Origin: Sporosarcina luteola
GTDB lineage: Bacteria > Bacillota > Bacilli > Bacillales_A > Planococcaceae
Assembly: GCA_014204635.1 (NCBI GenBank)
Contig: JACHLS010000004.1
Location: forward strand, 334,370 to 398,369
Direction of reading: 5' to 3'
DNA: 64,000 nt
Position 1 is the stretch's first letter, and every line of letters begins with the position of its first letter. Both the position numbers and the translations under genes were made by a program. The notes beneath the pieces are model-generated. The model searched no databases. It was not told the DNA's origin and saw only the letters and a program-made list of their open reading frames with translations. Shown in pieces: positions 39,204 through 48,483 of the stretch.

Positions 39204-40308
39204 TTATGAAATTTTTGAGCGAAGATATGCATTGATGAACTGGTCGATTTCGCCATCCATGACAGCACCGACGTTTCCAGTCTCTTCGCTTGTCCGGTGA
39301 TCCTTAACCATCGAATATGGATGGAAGACATAAGAACGGATTTGGCTGCCCCATCCGATTTCCTTTTGCTCGCCACGGATTTCTGCAAGGCGTGCTTCTT
39401 CCTCTTCCACTTTCAATTGATACAATTTAGCTTTTAACAAGTTCATGGCCCGCTCACGGTTTTTAATTTGGGACCGTTCCGTTTGGCATGTGACAACAGC
39501 ACCTGTCGGAATATGCGTGATCCGGACGGCAGAATCTGTCGTATTAACGTGCTGGCCGCCCGCGCCACTGGAACGGTACGTGTCGATTTTCAAATCTTCC
39601 GTGCGAATTTCAATATCGATATCCCCATCAAACTCCGGCATCACTTCTACAGATGAGAAGGAGGTATGACGGCGGCCCGATGAGTCGAACGGCGAAATCC
39701 GAACAAGGCGATGAACTCCTTTTTCAGCTTTCAAATAGCCATATGCATTATGTCCCTTAATGGAAAGCGTCACGGATTTGACGCCCGCTTCATCACCTGC
39801 TTGGTAATCAAGCGTCTCAACTTTGTATCCTTGGTCTTCCGCCCAACGCGTATACATGCGGAGCAGCATGGATGCCCAGTCTTGTGACTCGGTGCCGCCT
39901 GCGCCGGAATGAATTTCAAGGATAGCATTGCTGCTATCGAATTCATCGCTCAACAGCATTTGCAAGTCGAAGTCTTCCATCTTCTTTTTGAAGTCCTTCA
40001 ACTCTGCAGCGAGATCTGCCTGCAACTCCTCGTCTGCTTCCTCTTTCAGCAGTTCGAGCGTCATTTCAAGATTTTCCTGCGTATCGTTCAATTCATTGAA
40101 GTCCCCCACTGTGGATTTCAACGCATTGGATTCCGAAATGACTTTTTGCGCGGCATCCTGGTCGTCCCAGAATCCAGGTTCCAGCATAATTTCATCCAAT
40201 TCTTGGATTCGTGCCTCTTTGTTTTCTAAGTCAAAGAGACCCCCTGAAGTCCACTAATTTCTTAGCTGTTTTGTCGAGCTCGTTGCGAACATCGGATAAT
40301 TCCATCAT
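39204..40308 (-). CDS. prfB: Peptide chain release factor 2 (programmed +1 frameshift)
   Basis: Release factor for UGA and UAA stops. Translation starts at ATG 40308 behind GGAGG, reads 25 codons to an in-frame TGA (40231-40233), then shifts +1 at CTT and continues to 39204, for about 367 residues. Catalytic GGQ (GAGGQHVN) and the stop-reading SPF motif (ISPFDSSGR) are present. The frameshift is the known autoregulation of RF2: low RF2 favours shifting. Lies between cccB and secA as in B. subtilis. Confidence 0.96.
40230..40245 (-). promoter_or_regulatory. prfB programmed frameshift site
   Basis: Minus strand AGGGGG-TCT-CTT-TGA-C: an internal Shine-Dalgarno-like AGGGGG three bases before the slippery CTT and the in-frame UGA stop. 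This is the canonical RF2 frameshift signal. Confidence 0.95.
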
Positions 40309-40338
40309 AAAAGTTCCTCCTGAAAATAAAGTTCAGAG

Positions 40339-40362
40339 AAACGGCGGATCAAGCCGCCGTTT
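40339..40362 (-). terminator. Possible terminator of secA
   Basis: AAACGGCGG/CCGCCGTTT stem with a 6-base loop, 20 bases after the secA stop. The minus-strand tail is CTCTGAACTTT, so the U tract is weak and read-through is possible. Confidence 0.5.
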
Positions 40363-40383
40363 CATCATCTAGCCGCAGTCTGG

Positions 40384-42888
40384 TTACGCAGTCCCATGGC
40401 AGTTTTTATATTTTTTGCCGCTGCCGCATGGACATGGATCGTTCCGTCCAATGTTGACAGCCCGGCGCGACGGTTTCTTCGTCACTTTCTCGCCATCCTC
40501 TTTCGGATTAACGGCCTGCCCTTTCGCTACTTCCTCACGTTCAAGGTTGTTGCGGATTTCCGCTTTCATGACATATTTCGCGGCGTCATTTTCAATCGAC
40601 GTGACCATCTCTTCGAACATCGCGAAACCTTCCGACTGGTATTCACGCAAAGGATCCGTCTGGCCATAGGCACGCAAATGAATTCCGTGGCGGAGCTGAT
40701 CCATCGCATCGATATGATCGGTCCATTTGGAGTCGATCGCACGAAGAAGGACAACCTTCTCAAATTCACGCATCCGATCTTCGGACATTTCCGCTTCTTT
40801 CTCATTATAACGCTCGATGATCGCATCATTGATAAGAGCTGTGACATCCTCGATCGATTTTCCTTCCAATTCTGCCGCCGTTATGCTTCCTTCCGGCAAC
40901 AAATTAGCACCTAGGAAATCTTCCAGGCCTTTCACGTTCAATGAAGTGCCATTTTCATCGGTATGCATCCCAATCACACGGTCGACAACGTTATGCAGCA
41001 TGTTCTCAAGCACTTCGCGGATATTGTCGGAATCCAGCACTTCGTTCCGCTCCTTATAGATAATTTCCCGTTGTTGACGAAGGACATCATCATATTGAAG
41101 CAACCGTTTCCGTGCATCGAAGTTGTTTCCTTCCACCCGTTTCTGCGCAGATTCGACAGAACGCGACACCATTTTGGACTGAATTGGCGTAGTATCGTCC
41201 ATACCGAGCTTCGTCATCATATTTTTCATTTGATCTGATCCAAAGCGGCGCATCAATTCATCTTCAAGAGACAGGTAGAATTGCGTGATCCCTGGATCCC
41301 CTTGCCGTCCCGAACGACCACGAAGCTGGTTATCGATACGGCGCGATTCATGCCGCTCTGTGCCGATAACCGCAAGACCGCCAAGTTCTTGGACGCCTTC
41401 ACCAAGTTTAATATCCGTACCGCGGCCGGCCATGTTCGTTGCAATCGTAACAGCACCTGGCTGACCGGCTTCCTGAATAATCTCAGCTTCTCGGCCATGG
41501 TTCTTCGCATTCAATACATTATGCGGAATTCCGTACTTTTTCAAGTAGTTCGAGATAATTTCCGATGTTTCGATTGCTACGGTACCAACGAGGACAGGCT
41601 GCCCTTGTTTATGGCGTTCCTTAATGTCCTCTGCGACTGCTTTGAATTTCCCTTCCATTGTTGCATAAATCAAATCCGGACGGTCATCCCGTGCAATCGG
41701 ACGGTTTGTTGGAACAGCGATGACATTCATATTATAAATATTGCGGAATTCCTCTTCTTCCGTTTTCGCTGTACCTGTCATACCAGCCAGCTTGTCATAC
41801 ATACGGAAAAAGTTCTGGAACGTAATTGTTGCCAAGGTCATCGTTTCATTCTGAACTTCCAAGCCTTCCTTCGCCTCAATTGCCTGGTGAAGCCCGTCGC
41901 TATAGCGGCGGCCTTTCATAAGGCGCCCGGTGAACGAGTCGACGATGACGACTTCGCCTTCCTGCACAACATAATCGACGTCAATATGCATGCTCGCATG
42001 AGCTTTCAACGATTGGTTGATCGCATGGTTTAACGTGACATGCTTTAAATCAAAAAGGTTTTCGATGCCGAACGCCTTCTCTGCTTTATCCACACCCGAT
42101 TCGGTAAGAACAACGCCTTTCGTCGATTCATCATAGGAATAGTCTTCTTCTTTCTTCAGCGTGATGACAAAACGGTTCGCCAAACGGTAAAGCTCTGCCG
42201 ATTTGGAAGCTTGCCCAGAAATAATCAGCGGCGTCCGCGCTTCATCAATCAAGATCGAGTCCACTTCGTCAATGACGGCATAATGAAGCGGGCGTTGTAC
42301 TTTATGTTCTGAATACAACACCATATTATCCCGCAAATAATCGAAGCCGAGCTCGTTATTTGTAGTATACGTAATATCCGCATCGTATGCCTCGCGTTTT
42401 TCTTCTTTCGAGAGGCTGTTTAAATTCAAACCGACTGAGAGGCCAAGGAACTCATACAGTTCTCCCATCTCATTCGCATCACGGCTCGCAAGATATTCGT
42501 TCACTGTCACAACATGGACGCCTTTGCCTTCAATTGCATTCAAATACACCGCAAGCGTCGATGTCAACGTCTTCCCTTCCCCGGTCTTCATCTCCGCTAT
42601 ATTGCCTTCATGCAGCGCAGCCGCCCCCATAATCTGAACGCGGAACGGATACATCCCAAGCACACGGCGGGATGCCTCACGCACAGTTGCAAACGCTTCA
42701 GCCTGAATCGCATCAAGCGACTCGCCATTCGCCACCCGTTCTTGGAACTCCTTCGTCTTTTCTTTCAATTGCTCGTCAGAAAGACGTTCCATTTCTGTAG
42801 CATGCGCTTCCACCTGATCTGCAATTTTTTCAAGTCGTTTCAAGTCTCTTTTATTGGAATCAAACATTTTATTCAATACGCCAAGCAT
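40384..42888 (-). CDS. secA: Preprotein translocase ATPase SecA
   Basis: Motor of the Sec export pathway. 834 residues. Walker A region [14 protein letters not shown]-type [11 protein letters not shown], the cross-linking and helicase domains, and a C-terminal zinc site [13 protein letters not shown] that binds SecB or ribosomes in other bacteria. The open frame extends upstream to 42948, but ATG 42888 ([10 protein letters not shown]) matches the family N-terminus and has GAGGA about ten bases ahead. Confidence 0.97.
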   Translation of the reverse strand: MLGVLNKMFDSNKRDLKRLEKIADQVEAHATEMERLSDEQLKEKTKEFQERVANGESLDAIQAEAFATVREASRRVLGMYPFRVQIMGAAALHEGNIAEMKTGEGKTLTSTLAVYLNAIEGKGVHVVTVNEYLASRDANEMGELYEFLGLSVGLNLNSLSKEEKREAYDADITYTTNNELGFDYLRDNMVLYSEHKVQRPLHYAVIDEVDSILIDEARTPLIISGQASKSAELYRLANRFVITLKKEEDYSYDESTKGVVLTESGVDKAEKAFGIENLFDLKHVTLNHAINQSLKAHASMHIDVDYVVQEGEVVIVDSFTGRLMKGRRYSDGLHQAIEAKEGLEVQNETMTLATITFQNFFRMYDKLAGMTGTAKTEEEEFRNIYNMNVIAVPTNRPIARDDRPDLIYATMEGKFKAVAEDIKERHKQGQPVLVGTVAIETSEIISNYLKKYGIPHNVLNAKNHGREAEIIQEAGQPGAVTIATNMAGRGTDIKLGEGVQELGGLAVIGTERHESRRIDNQLRGRSGRQGDPGITQFYLSLEDELMRRFGSDQMKNMMTKLGMDDTTPIQSKMVSRSVESAQKRVEGNNFDARKRLLQYDDVLRQQREIIYKERNEVLDSDNIREVLENMLHNVVDRVIGMHTDENGTSLNVKGLEDFLGANLLPEGSITAAELEGKSIEDVTALINDAIIERYNEKEAEMSEDRMREFEKVVLLRAIDSKWTDHIDAMDQLRHGIHLRAYGQTDPLREYQSEGFAMFEEMVTSIENDAAKYVMKAEIRNNLEREEVAKGQAVNPKEDGEKVTKKPSRRAVNIGRNDPCPCGSGKKYKNCHGTA

Positions 42889-43175
42889 ATAGGTCACATC
42901 CTCATTAAGTTCACCCTTCATTTTACCATTGTAAAAAGCATGGTGCAAATGATGGACGGTTTTATCATGGAGATATGGAGAATTTAGGGTTTAGAGATAG
43001 CTTGGGCAGAAGCGGTGGATGAGGAAATAATTAGATTGATAGAGGGATTTTAGTTAGATGTTTTGTGAATGTTGGTGCGTACAGGGAGAACTGCTGTTGT
43101 GCTGGTGGAGAACCATATTGGCTAAAACTTCGGACTGCGCAGGAGATTGCCGGGGATAATTGTTTTGGTTCCTTT

Positions 43176-43427
43176 ATGCGCGGATGGAACGGGCGTATGC
43201 GCGGGTGCACTGCTTTTATGCGCGGGGGCGCTTTGCTTATGCGCGGGTGCGCTGCGCTTATGCGCGGATCGAGCAGGCGTATGCGCGGGTGCACTGCTTT
43301 TATGTGCGGATGGAACGGGCTTATGCGCGGGTACACTGCTTTTATGCGCGGGTGTGCTGTGCTTATGCGCGGATCGAGCGGGCGTATGCGCGGGTGCGCT
43401 GTGCTTATGCGTCGGCTTTTCCTGAAG
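43176..43427. repeat. Intergenic 21-nt tandem repeat array C (ATGCGCGG core)
   Basis: ATGCGCGG or a close variant recurs at 43176, 43197, 43218, 43239, 43260, 43281, 43302, 43323, 43344, 43365, 43386 and 43407: twelve copies at exactly 21-nt steps. Each unit is ATGCGCGG plus a tail such as GTGCACTGCTTTT. On the minus strand the unit begins GCGCATAA, like one half-unit of array B, so C is B-like in reverse orientation. It lies between hpf and secA. Open frames of 7-residue repeats cross it on both strands, none with a ribosome site. Confidence 0.92.
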
Positions 43428-43501
43428 TAGATTTGCTGAAATGTCAGCTTTCGTAAAAGGTTTTCATATGTGGTGTGGGAGGACATATGTTTCATTCCAT
43501 T

Positions 43502-43530
43502 CAAAAACCTCCGGAGGCATCCGGAGGTTA
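43502..43530 (-). terminator. Terminator of hpf
   Basis: Minus strand AACCTCCGGA/TCCGGAGGTT with a 4-base loop, then TTTGAATGG. Lies 7 bases after the hpf stop. Confidence 0.8.
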
Positions 43531-43536
43531 GATGAG

Positions 43537-44100
43537 TTAATTGGTTTCAATCAAACCGTATTTGCCGTCTCTTCGTTTGTAGACGATATTCGTGCCGTCA
43601 GATTCTGCATCCGTGAAGATGTAGAAGTTGTGGCCAAGCATGTTCATTTGGAGGATCGCTTCTTCTTGGTCCATCGGTTTCAGGTCAAACTGCTTTGTGC
43701 GGACGACTTGGAAGTCGCTTTCGTCAGACGCATGCTCTTCTTCGAGATTACGCTCTCGTTCCACTGTTTGCAAGAAAGCTGCGACACCTTCCCGCTCGCG
43801 GAATTTGCGGTTTACCCGTGTTTTATATTTGCGGATTTGCCGCTCGAGTTTATCGACAATCAAGTCGACTGCAGCGTACATGTCATCGTGCCGCTCTTCT
43901 GCTCGCAACGTCAAGTTTTTCATTGGAATCGTGATTTCCACTTTTGTTTGCTTGTCGTTGTAGACTTTCAAATTGACGTGCGCTGTTGCATTTGCACCCT
44001 CAGAAAAGTAACGTTCCAGCTTATGGACTTTCTTTTCGACATATTCCCGAATAGCTGGTGTTACCTCAATGTTTTCACCACGGATGTTAAAGTCTAGCAT
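43537..44100 (-). CDS. hpf: Long-form ribosome hibernation promoting factor
   Basis: Binds 30S subunits and pairs 70S ribosomes into inactive 100S dimers in stationary phase. 187 residues with the N-terminal HPF/YfiA domain (MLDFNIRGENIEVTPAIREYV) and the C-terminal dimerisation domain (VVRTKQFDLKPMDQEEAILQM). Starts at ATG 44100 after AGGAGGAG. Known as yvyD in B. subtilis, where sigma-B and sigma-H drive it; a sigma-B-like promoter is seen upstream here. Confidence 0.96.
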   Translation of the reverse strand: MLDFNIRGENIEVTPAIREYVEKKVHKLERYFSEGANATAHVNLKVYNDKQTKVEITIPMKNLTLRAEERHDDMYAAVDLIVDKLERQIRKYKTRVNRKFREREGVAAFLQTVERERNLEEEHASDESDFQVVRTKQFDLKPMDQEEAILQMNMLGHNFYIFTDAESDGTNIVYKRRDGKYGLIETN

Positions 44101-44143
44101 ATGAACTCCTCCTTTGGTTATCCGATGTTATATACTTCTCCAT

Positions 44144-44169
44144 ATTGCCTCTGAACTCCTTCTTTAAAC
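44144..44169 (-). promoter_or_regulatory. Candidate sigma-B promoter of hpf
   Basis: Minus strand GTTTAA at 44164-44169 and GGCAAT at 44144-44149 with a 14-base spacer; consensus is GTTTAA-N12-15-GGGWAT. The -35 is perfect and the -10 has two mismatches. Confidence 0.45.
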
Positions 44170-44224
44170 TAAAAAGTTTTTAAGAAAGATGTCGAATTGT
44201 GACGAAATTGCATCCGAACATAGT

Positions 44225-44590
44225 TTAATCTCGACCGGATTTGACACGAAGCTTCAGATCGTCGACAATCAACCGGGCAATCAATGGTTGTTCCAAGAAA
44301 TCAAATCCATACAAATAACCGTTCTTGTATGGTTTCTTCCAAACAATCTTCCCTTCTTGCTCAATAGGCTGTTCGTACAGTGTAAAACGTAAGCGAAGAT
44401 TCAAGCCGTGCACTTCAATCGGAATATCGTATTCCGTATAAAGCTTTGCTCCGCCCGAACTGATGTCCAGCATCTTGCAATTACCTGGTCTTGAAGCCGC
44501 TGCATGTTGCTCTCCGAGAAGAATCCGGAATTCCGCTTCGATCGGATTGCCGAAGGAATGCCTGAAGTACTCTGTCCGTTTGTACAGCAT
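44225..44590 (-). CDS. PilZ domain protein
   Basis: A 121-residue single-domain PilZ protein. The c-di-GMP-binding pattern is visible as an N-terminal KRTEYFR basic stretch (R5, R10) and DISSGGAKL matching D/NxSxxG. Such proteins sense c-di-GMP and often control motility or exopolysaccharide. It lies between hpf and the flagellar genes. The spacing of the two N-terminal arginines (RxxxxR) is one longer than the usual RxxxR, so binding should be tested. Confidence 0.82.
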   Translation of the reverse strand: MLYKRTEYFRHSFGNPIEAEFRILLGEQHAAASRPGNCKMLDISSGGAKLYTEYDIPIEVHGLNLRLRFTLYEQPIEQEGKIVWKKPYKNGYLYGFDFLEQPLIARLIVDDLKLRVKSGRD

Positions 44591-44800
44591 GTCACATCGC
44601 TCCTTACAAATCCGTTTCCCTACTTACAGTATATCAAATTTGAAATAGTTTATCATTTCAGACACTCATTGATTTCCTTCTTCTAAAAGTAACTTTGCCT
44701 TTTCGGTATATCGCATGGAATGTAAAATCCATCTCAAACTAGTACTTTCCTTTTTCTTAGGAGAATGCTATGGTTGTAATTGAAAAACATACACATTTTG

Positions 44801-44895
44801 ACCATTAGGGGAATCCTTTACAAGGACTGAGAGAAGAGTGCGGCTCTGATACCCTTATTACCTGAACAGGTTTGTACCTGCGGAGGGAAGTGGAT
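44801..44895 (+). promoter_or_regulatory. TPP riboswitch (THI element)
   Basis: Contains the conserved TPP aptamer blocks in order: GGGGAATCC, CTGAGA (44827-44832), ATACCCTTATTACCTGA (44850-44865) and GCGGAGGGAAG (44880-44890). It is followed by a transcription terminator and the tenI-thiSGF operon, so thiamine pyrophosphate should shut the operon off. Confidence 0.95.
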
Positions 44896-44930
44896 TAGTT
44901 AACTGCGTCTTCATGTTCATTTGACGACTC

Positions 44931-44966
44931 GACCACTTCGCCTCTTTTGGCAAGTGGTCTTTTTGT
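44931..44966 (+). terminator. Riboswitch expression-platform terminator
   Basis: GACCACTTCGCC/GGCAAGTGGTC stem followed by TTTTTGTG, between the aptamer and the tenI start. Confidence 0.9.
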
Positions 44967-44984
44967 GTTTCAGGGAGTGATGCA

Positions 44985-45602
44985 ATGGAATTTATAGTCG
45001 TGACGAATGATAGACTCGAGCTTTCCGAGCTGGTAAAGATATTAATTGAAATTGAACCGTATATGGACTCTGTCATTTTACGTGAAAAATCAAAAACGGA
45101 TTGCGAGTTGATTGAGTTGATCGCTACGCTGGCAGAACAAGGAGTTCCTCATGAAAAATTGATCGTAAACGGGCGAGCTAACCTTGCCGCTGTTGCAAGG
45201 GTGGATCAAGTGCAACTCCCTAGTTACGGAACACCATTACCGTTGATTTCAAAGAAGTTTCCCTCCATACGGTTTGGCAAATCGATTCATTCTCAAGATG
45301 ATGCCAAACAAGCCCGGTTGGAGGGGGCTCAATGGCTCTTATACGGCCATCTGTACACCACGCATTCGAAGCCCGGACTACCTGGCAGAGGGACGGATGA
45401 ATTGAAACAGATCATTGATTCAGTGGATGTTCCCGTCTACGCAATCGGCGGCATACAACCGAACCATCTGAATGAATTGAGTCAACTCGGTGTAGCAGGC
45501 GTTGCGATCATGTCAGCGGTTTTCGATAGTTCCGATCCCGTCGCTGCTTTACTGCAATACAGAAAAGAGTGGGAACGAGGTGATGACATTGAAGATAGTT
45601 GA
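44985..45602 (+). CDS. tenI: TenI/ThiE-like thiazole tautomerase
   Basis: A 205-residue TIM-barrel protein of the ThiE/TenI family. In B. subtilis TenI converts the thiazole phosphate tautomer made by ThiG. The RE-K motif of the substrate loop (ILREKSK), a GKSIHS segment and the phosphate-binding AIGGI are present. The neighbours thiS-thiG-thiF support TenI over ThiE. Starts at ATG 44985 after GGGAG; under the TPP riboswitch. Confidence 0.85.
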   Translation: MEFIVVTNDRLELSELVKILIEIEPYMDSVILREKSKTDCELIELIATLAEQGVPHEKLIVNGRANLAAVARVDQVQLPSYGTPLPLISKKFPSIRFGKSIHSQDDAKQARLEGAQWLLYGHLYTTHSKPGLPGRGTDELKQIIDSVDVPVYAIGGIQPNHLNELSQLGVAGVAIMSAVFDSSDPVAALLQYRKEWERGDDIEDS

Positions 45603-45792
45603 GGTGAATGGCGTAACTCGGGAAGTCCCCGAAGATGTCCAAAGTGTGGATCATTTGCTGAAGCATCTCGGTATAGCCGAGCGAATCTTGATTGTGGAAT
45701 TAAACCGAACCATCCTTGAAAAAAATGCTTATGACCAACCAATCCACAATCGGGACCAAATTGAAATCATCCATTTTGTAGGAGGCGGATAA
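45589..45792 (+). CDS. thiS: Sulfur carrier protein ThiS
   Basis: A 67-residue ubiquitin-like protein that carries sulfur as a C-terminal thiocarboxylate for thiazole synthesis. It ends in the required Gly-Gly (HFVGGG). Start TTG 45589 (MKIVEVNG) has GAGG eight bases ahead; an ATG at 45583 abuts that site. The 5' end overlaps tenI by 14 bases and the 3' end is 1 base from thiG. Confidence 0.9.
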   Translation: MKIVEVNGVTREVPEDVQSVDHLLKHLGIAERILIVELNRTILEKNAYDQPIHNRDQIEIIHFVGGG

Positions 45793-45793
45793 A

Positions 45794-46561
45794 TTGTTGC
45801 AGATAGCTGACAGAACCTTTTCTTCAAGGTTGTTGCTAGGTACAGGAAAATATCCTTCTTTTGAAATACAAAAAGAAGCGGTGCGCGTTTCAGAAGCGGA
45901 GATTTTAACCTTCGCTGTTCGCAGAATGAACATCTTTGAATCATCACAACCCAATTTTCTCGAACAGTTGGACTTGTCGGCGTATACTTTACTGCCGAAT
46001 ACTGCCGGCGCGAAAACGGCTGAGGAAGCAGTCCGTATTGCGAAGCTGGCAAAAGCTTCGGGCCTTTGCGATATGGTGAAAGTTGAAATCATTGGATGCG
46101 ACCGATCCTTGTTGCCTGACCCGGTTGAAACGTTGCGGGCAGCCGAGATGCTTCTAATGGAAGGATTCATCGTCTTACCCTACACATCGGACGATGTCGT
46201 TCTGGCTAGGAGATTATGTGATATGGGCGTCCATGCTATCATGCCGGGCGCTTCTCCGATCGGTTCGGGACGAGGTATTATGAATCCGCTCAACCTGTCC
46301 TTCATTATCGACCAATCAAACGTACCGGTTATCATCGACGCAGGCATCGGATCGCCAAAAGATGCTGCTTTCGCCATGGAACTTGGTGCTGACGCCGTGC
46401 TATTGAACACAGCTGTCTCTGCTGCGAAGGACCCAGTGAAAATGGCGAAGGCAATGAAACTGGCAATTGAGTCAGGGCGGCTTGGCTATGAAGCGGGACG
46501 AATGCCAGAACGGAATTATGCAGTCGCAAGCAGTCCGATGGAAGGACTCCTACCGAAGTGA
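45794..46561 (+). CDS. thiG: Thiazole synthase ThiG
   Basis: Builds the thiazole ring of thiamine from deoxyxylulose phosphate, dehydroglycine and ThiS-bound sulfur. 255 residues with the Schiff-base Lys96 in DMVKVEIIG and conserved [10 protein letters not shown] and DAGIG blocks. Starts with TTG 45794 after GGAGGCG. Overlaps thiF by 4 bases. Confidence 0.95.
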   Translation: MLQIADRTFSSRLLLGTGKYPSFEIQKEAVRVSEAEILTFAVRRMNIFESSQPNFLEQLDLSAYTLLPNTAGAKTAEEAVRIAKLAKASGLCDMVKVEIIGCDRSLLPDPVETLRAAEMLLMEGFIVLPYTSDDVVLARRLCDMGVHAIMPGASPIGSGRGIMNPLNLSFIIDQSNVPVIIDAGIGSPKDAAFAMELGADAVLLNTAVSAAKDPVKMAKAMKLAIESGRLGYEAGRMPERNYAVASSPMEGLLPK

Positions 46562-47571
46562 ACGAAAAATATAGCAGACAAGAGCTCTTTGCGCCGATCG
46601 GCAAGAGCGGGCAAGAGCAAATCCGAAGGCTCAAGGTACTCATCATGGGTGCGGGGGCGCTCGGTTCCGCGAGTGCCGAAATGCTTGTAAGAGCCGGAGT
46701 CAGGAAGCTGACAATCGTCGATAGAGATATGATCGAATGGTCCAATTTGCACCGTCAGCAACTCTATACAGAACAAGACGTAATCGATCGCTTGCCGAAA
46801 GCGATTTCAGCTCAGAACAGGTTAGTTGCGATTAATAGCGATGTCGCTGTAACCGGCATCGTCATGGATGTGTCGGCGACAAATGTGGAAGAATTGATCA
46901 AGGGGCACGATTTGGTTGTCGATGGAACAGACAATATGGAAATTCGTCTCCTCATGAATGATGCGACAAGAAAAGCAGGCATCCCTTTTTTCATGGGTGC
47001 ATGTGTCGGAAGCTACGGAGTGACATTTCCAATTGGCGTGAAACAGAACCAGCCATGCCTACATTGTCTGATTGAAACGTTGCCTTCCCATATGATGACA
47101 TGTGATACAGCGGGGGTCATCAGCCCCGTCGTTGTTACGACTGCGGCCCGGCAAGTAGCAGCAGTGTTGAAATATAAGACAGGGGAAGTCACACCAAAAT
47201 TGCAGAGTGTAGATCTGTGGACGGAAGAACACGCATCCATCGATGTGTCTTCTTTTAAAAAAGTGGATTGCCCAAGCTGTTCCAGCATGGCCACATACCC
47301 TTTCCTCCAGCTGGGAGCGGCTACCAGAACGGCAGTCTTATGCGGGCGAGATACCGTTCAATTGACATTCCCTCCAACAAGGCAGTTCGAACTTGCTGAA
47401 GTCGCGGTGGCAATCGAGGGGAAGGTGACCGAACTGAAACATAATGACTATGTTACCGTTTGCCTTTTCCAAGATCATCGGATCGTCTTTTTCCGGGACG
47501 GGCGATTGCTCGTGCATGGAACAAAAGATGTGACGGTTGCCAGAAAGCTGACCGCTGCTTTGTTGGGGTGA
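46558..47571 (+). CDS. thiF: ThiF/MoeB-type adenylyltransferase
   Basis: Activates the ThiS C-terminus by adenylation before sulfur transfer. 337 residues: ATP-binding GAGALGS near residue 32, the R-Q region NLHRQQLY, catalytic-type loop CDTAGVI, and a zinc site made by CLHC and CPSC. Starts at GTG 46558 overlapping the thiG stop. It has the MoeB-like length, with about 70 residues after the zinc site. Last gene of the operon. Confidence 0.93.
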   Translation: MNEKYSRQELFAPIGKSGQEQIRRLKVLIMGAGALGSASAEMLVRAGVRKLTIVDRDMIEWSNLHRQQLYTEQDVIDRLPKAISAQNRLVAINSDVAVTGIVMDVSATNVEELIKGHDLVVDGTDNMEIRLLMNDATRKAGIPFFMGACVGSYGVTFPIGVKQNQPCLHCLIETLPSHMMTCDTAGVISPVVVTTAARQVAAVLKYKTGEVTPKLQSVDLWTEEHASIDVSSFKKVDCPSCSSMATYPFLQLGAATRTAVLCGRDTVQLTFPPTRQFELAEVAVAIEGKVTELKHNDYVTVCLFQDHRIVFFRDGRLLVHGTKDVTVARKLTAALLG

Positions 47572-47623
47572 GGAATGCTGTTTGCACGACAGATAGATGG
47601 GTGGAAACACTCGACAAAACGAA

Positions 47624-47667
47624 AAGGCAATGAAGGGAACGAGTTCGTCGTTCACCTTCATTGCCTT
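47624..47667. terminator. Terminator between thiF and fliT
   Basis: AAGGCAATGAAGG/CCTTCATTGCCTT 13-bp stem with an 18-base loop. On the minus strand TTCGTTTTG follows, so it best ends the flagellar operon; the plus-strand tail is weaker. Confidence 0.75.
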
Positions 47668-47671
47668 GCAT

Positions 47672-48025
47672 TCATTGCTTTGTATCGTAAAATGTCCCAT
47701 CGCGGGCCACTTTCCCATAAGGATTGACATAGTTCTTCATATGCTCTTTCTTAGATTGCGTGGCGGAAATATCAGCACGAATCCGTTTGGAATAAAGAGA
47801 AAGCGATTGAAGCACCTGCTTCTCCAATACGACCAAGTCCCTGCCCGCTAGTTCTTCTTCCGAAGTAAAAGGAGGCAGGATCTCTCTTTGTAAAGCGTCC
47901 CGTTCGTCCAGCAGCCGCTCTATAGTTTCGATGACCGCATCCCGCTTGTCCACTTCTAATTGAGCAGTCGCGAGCAGTAGCTCTTTCGATATATCCTGCC
48001 ACCGTGCCAGAGCCGGCCGGATCAT
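47672..48025 (-). CDS. fliT: Flagellar export chaperone FliT-like
   Basis: A 117-residue mostly helical protein in the FliT position, last in flaG-fliD-fliS-fliT. FliT binds FliD before export. Sequence conservation is low in this family, so position and helical content carry the call. It overlaps fliS by 4 bases. The C-terminus (MKNYVNPYGKVARDGTFYDTKQ-like, unusual polar tail) resembles FliT of other Bacillales. Confidence 0.8.
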   Translation of the reverse strand: MIRPALARWQDISKELLLATAQLEVDKRDAVIETIERLLDERDALQREILPPFTSEEELAGRDLVVLEKQVLQSLSLYSKRIRADISATQSKKEHMKNYVNPYGKVARDGTFYDTKQ

Positions 48026-48423
48026 ATTTCATCCGTGTGGGCATATTGTTTTTGCCGGTTGATCTGAATCACTTGCTTCCACGTGTCACGAAATTCCGTG
48101 ATGATGGAAGCCGCTTCCTCATAATATGCCACATCATTTTTCACATTCGCTTCAAACAGACGGTTATTGACAAATTCATATAAAATCAACATATTTTCAG
48201 CAACTGGAACCGAAGTATCCAGTGTCACCATTAATTCTGATACAATCGCCTGCGCTTTTTGTGTAGCTGTATTCTTTTCCTCAATATTGCCTTGATCCAA
48301 TGCCTTCTTCGCCTGTTGAATGAATTTCAAGCAACCATTATATAACATCAACGTCAACTCACCAGGCGTCGACGTATTCACCGAATTGTTCTGATACGTT
48401 GCATATGGATTATTTATTGCCAT
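48022..48423 (-). CDS. fliS: Flagellin chaperone FliS
   Basis: Holds flagellin unfolded in the cytoplasm until export. 133 residues with the typical start (NPYATYQNNSVNTSTPGELTLMLY) and four-helix bundle. No flagellin gene is in the window, so hag must lie elsewhere. Overlaps fliT by 4 bases. Confidence 0.96.
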   Translation of the reverse strand: MAINNPYATYQNNSVNTSTPGELTLMLYNGCLKFIQQAKKALDQGNIEEKNTATQKAQAIVSELMVTLDTSVPVAENMLILYEFVNNRLFEANVKNDVAYYEEAASIITEFRDTWKQVIQINRQKQYAHTDEI

Positions 48424-48483
48424 TAGTGCTTGTCTCCTTTGAAGGGATTCCTAGTCAGTAGGAATATTTTATTTCACTGTCAA

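Noticed and set aside
40199..40308. prfB as a frameshifted pseudogene
   Set aside because: The stop is the known programmed +1 site with the internal Shine-Dalgarno-like sequence.
41281..42033. 250-residue plus-strand frame opposite secA
   Set aside because: Antisense shadow of a highly conserved gene.
7403..43427. CRISPR arrays as an explanation of the three repeat arrays
   Set aside because: There is no constant repeat with unique spacers; the whole unit repeats with gradual divergence, and no cas genes are present.
43031..43504. 157-residue open frame of seven-residue repeats on the minus strand across array C
   Set aside because: No ribosome site, composition set entirely by the 21-nt DNA repeat, open frames on both strands, and related arrays slip frame.
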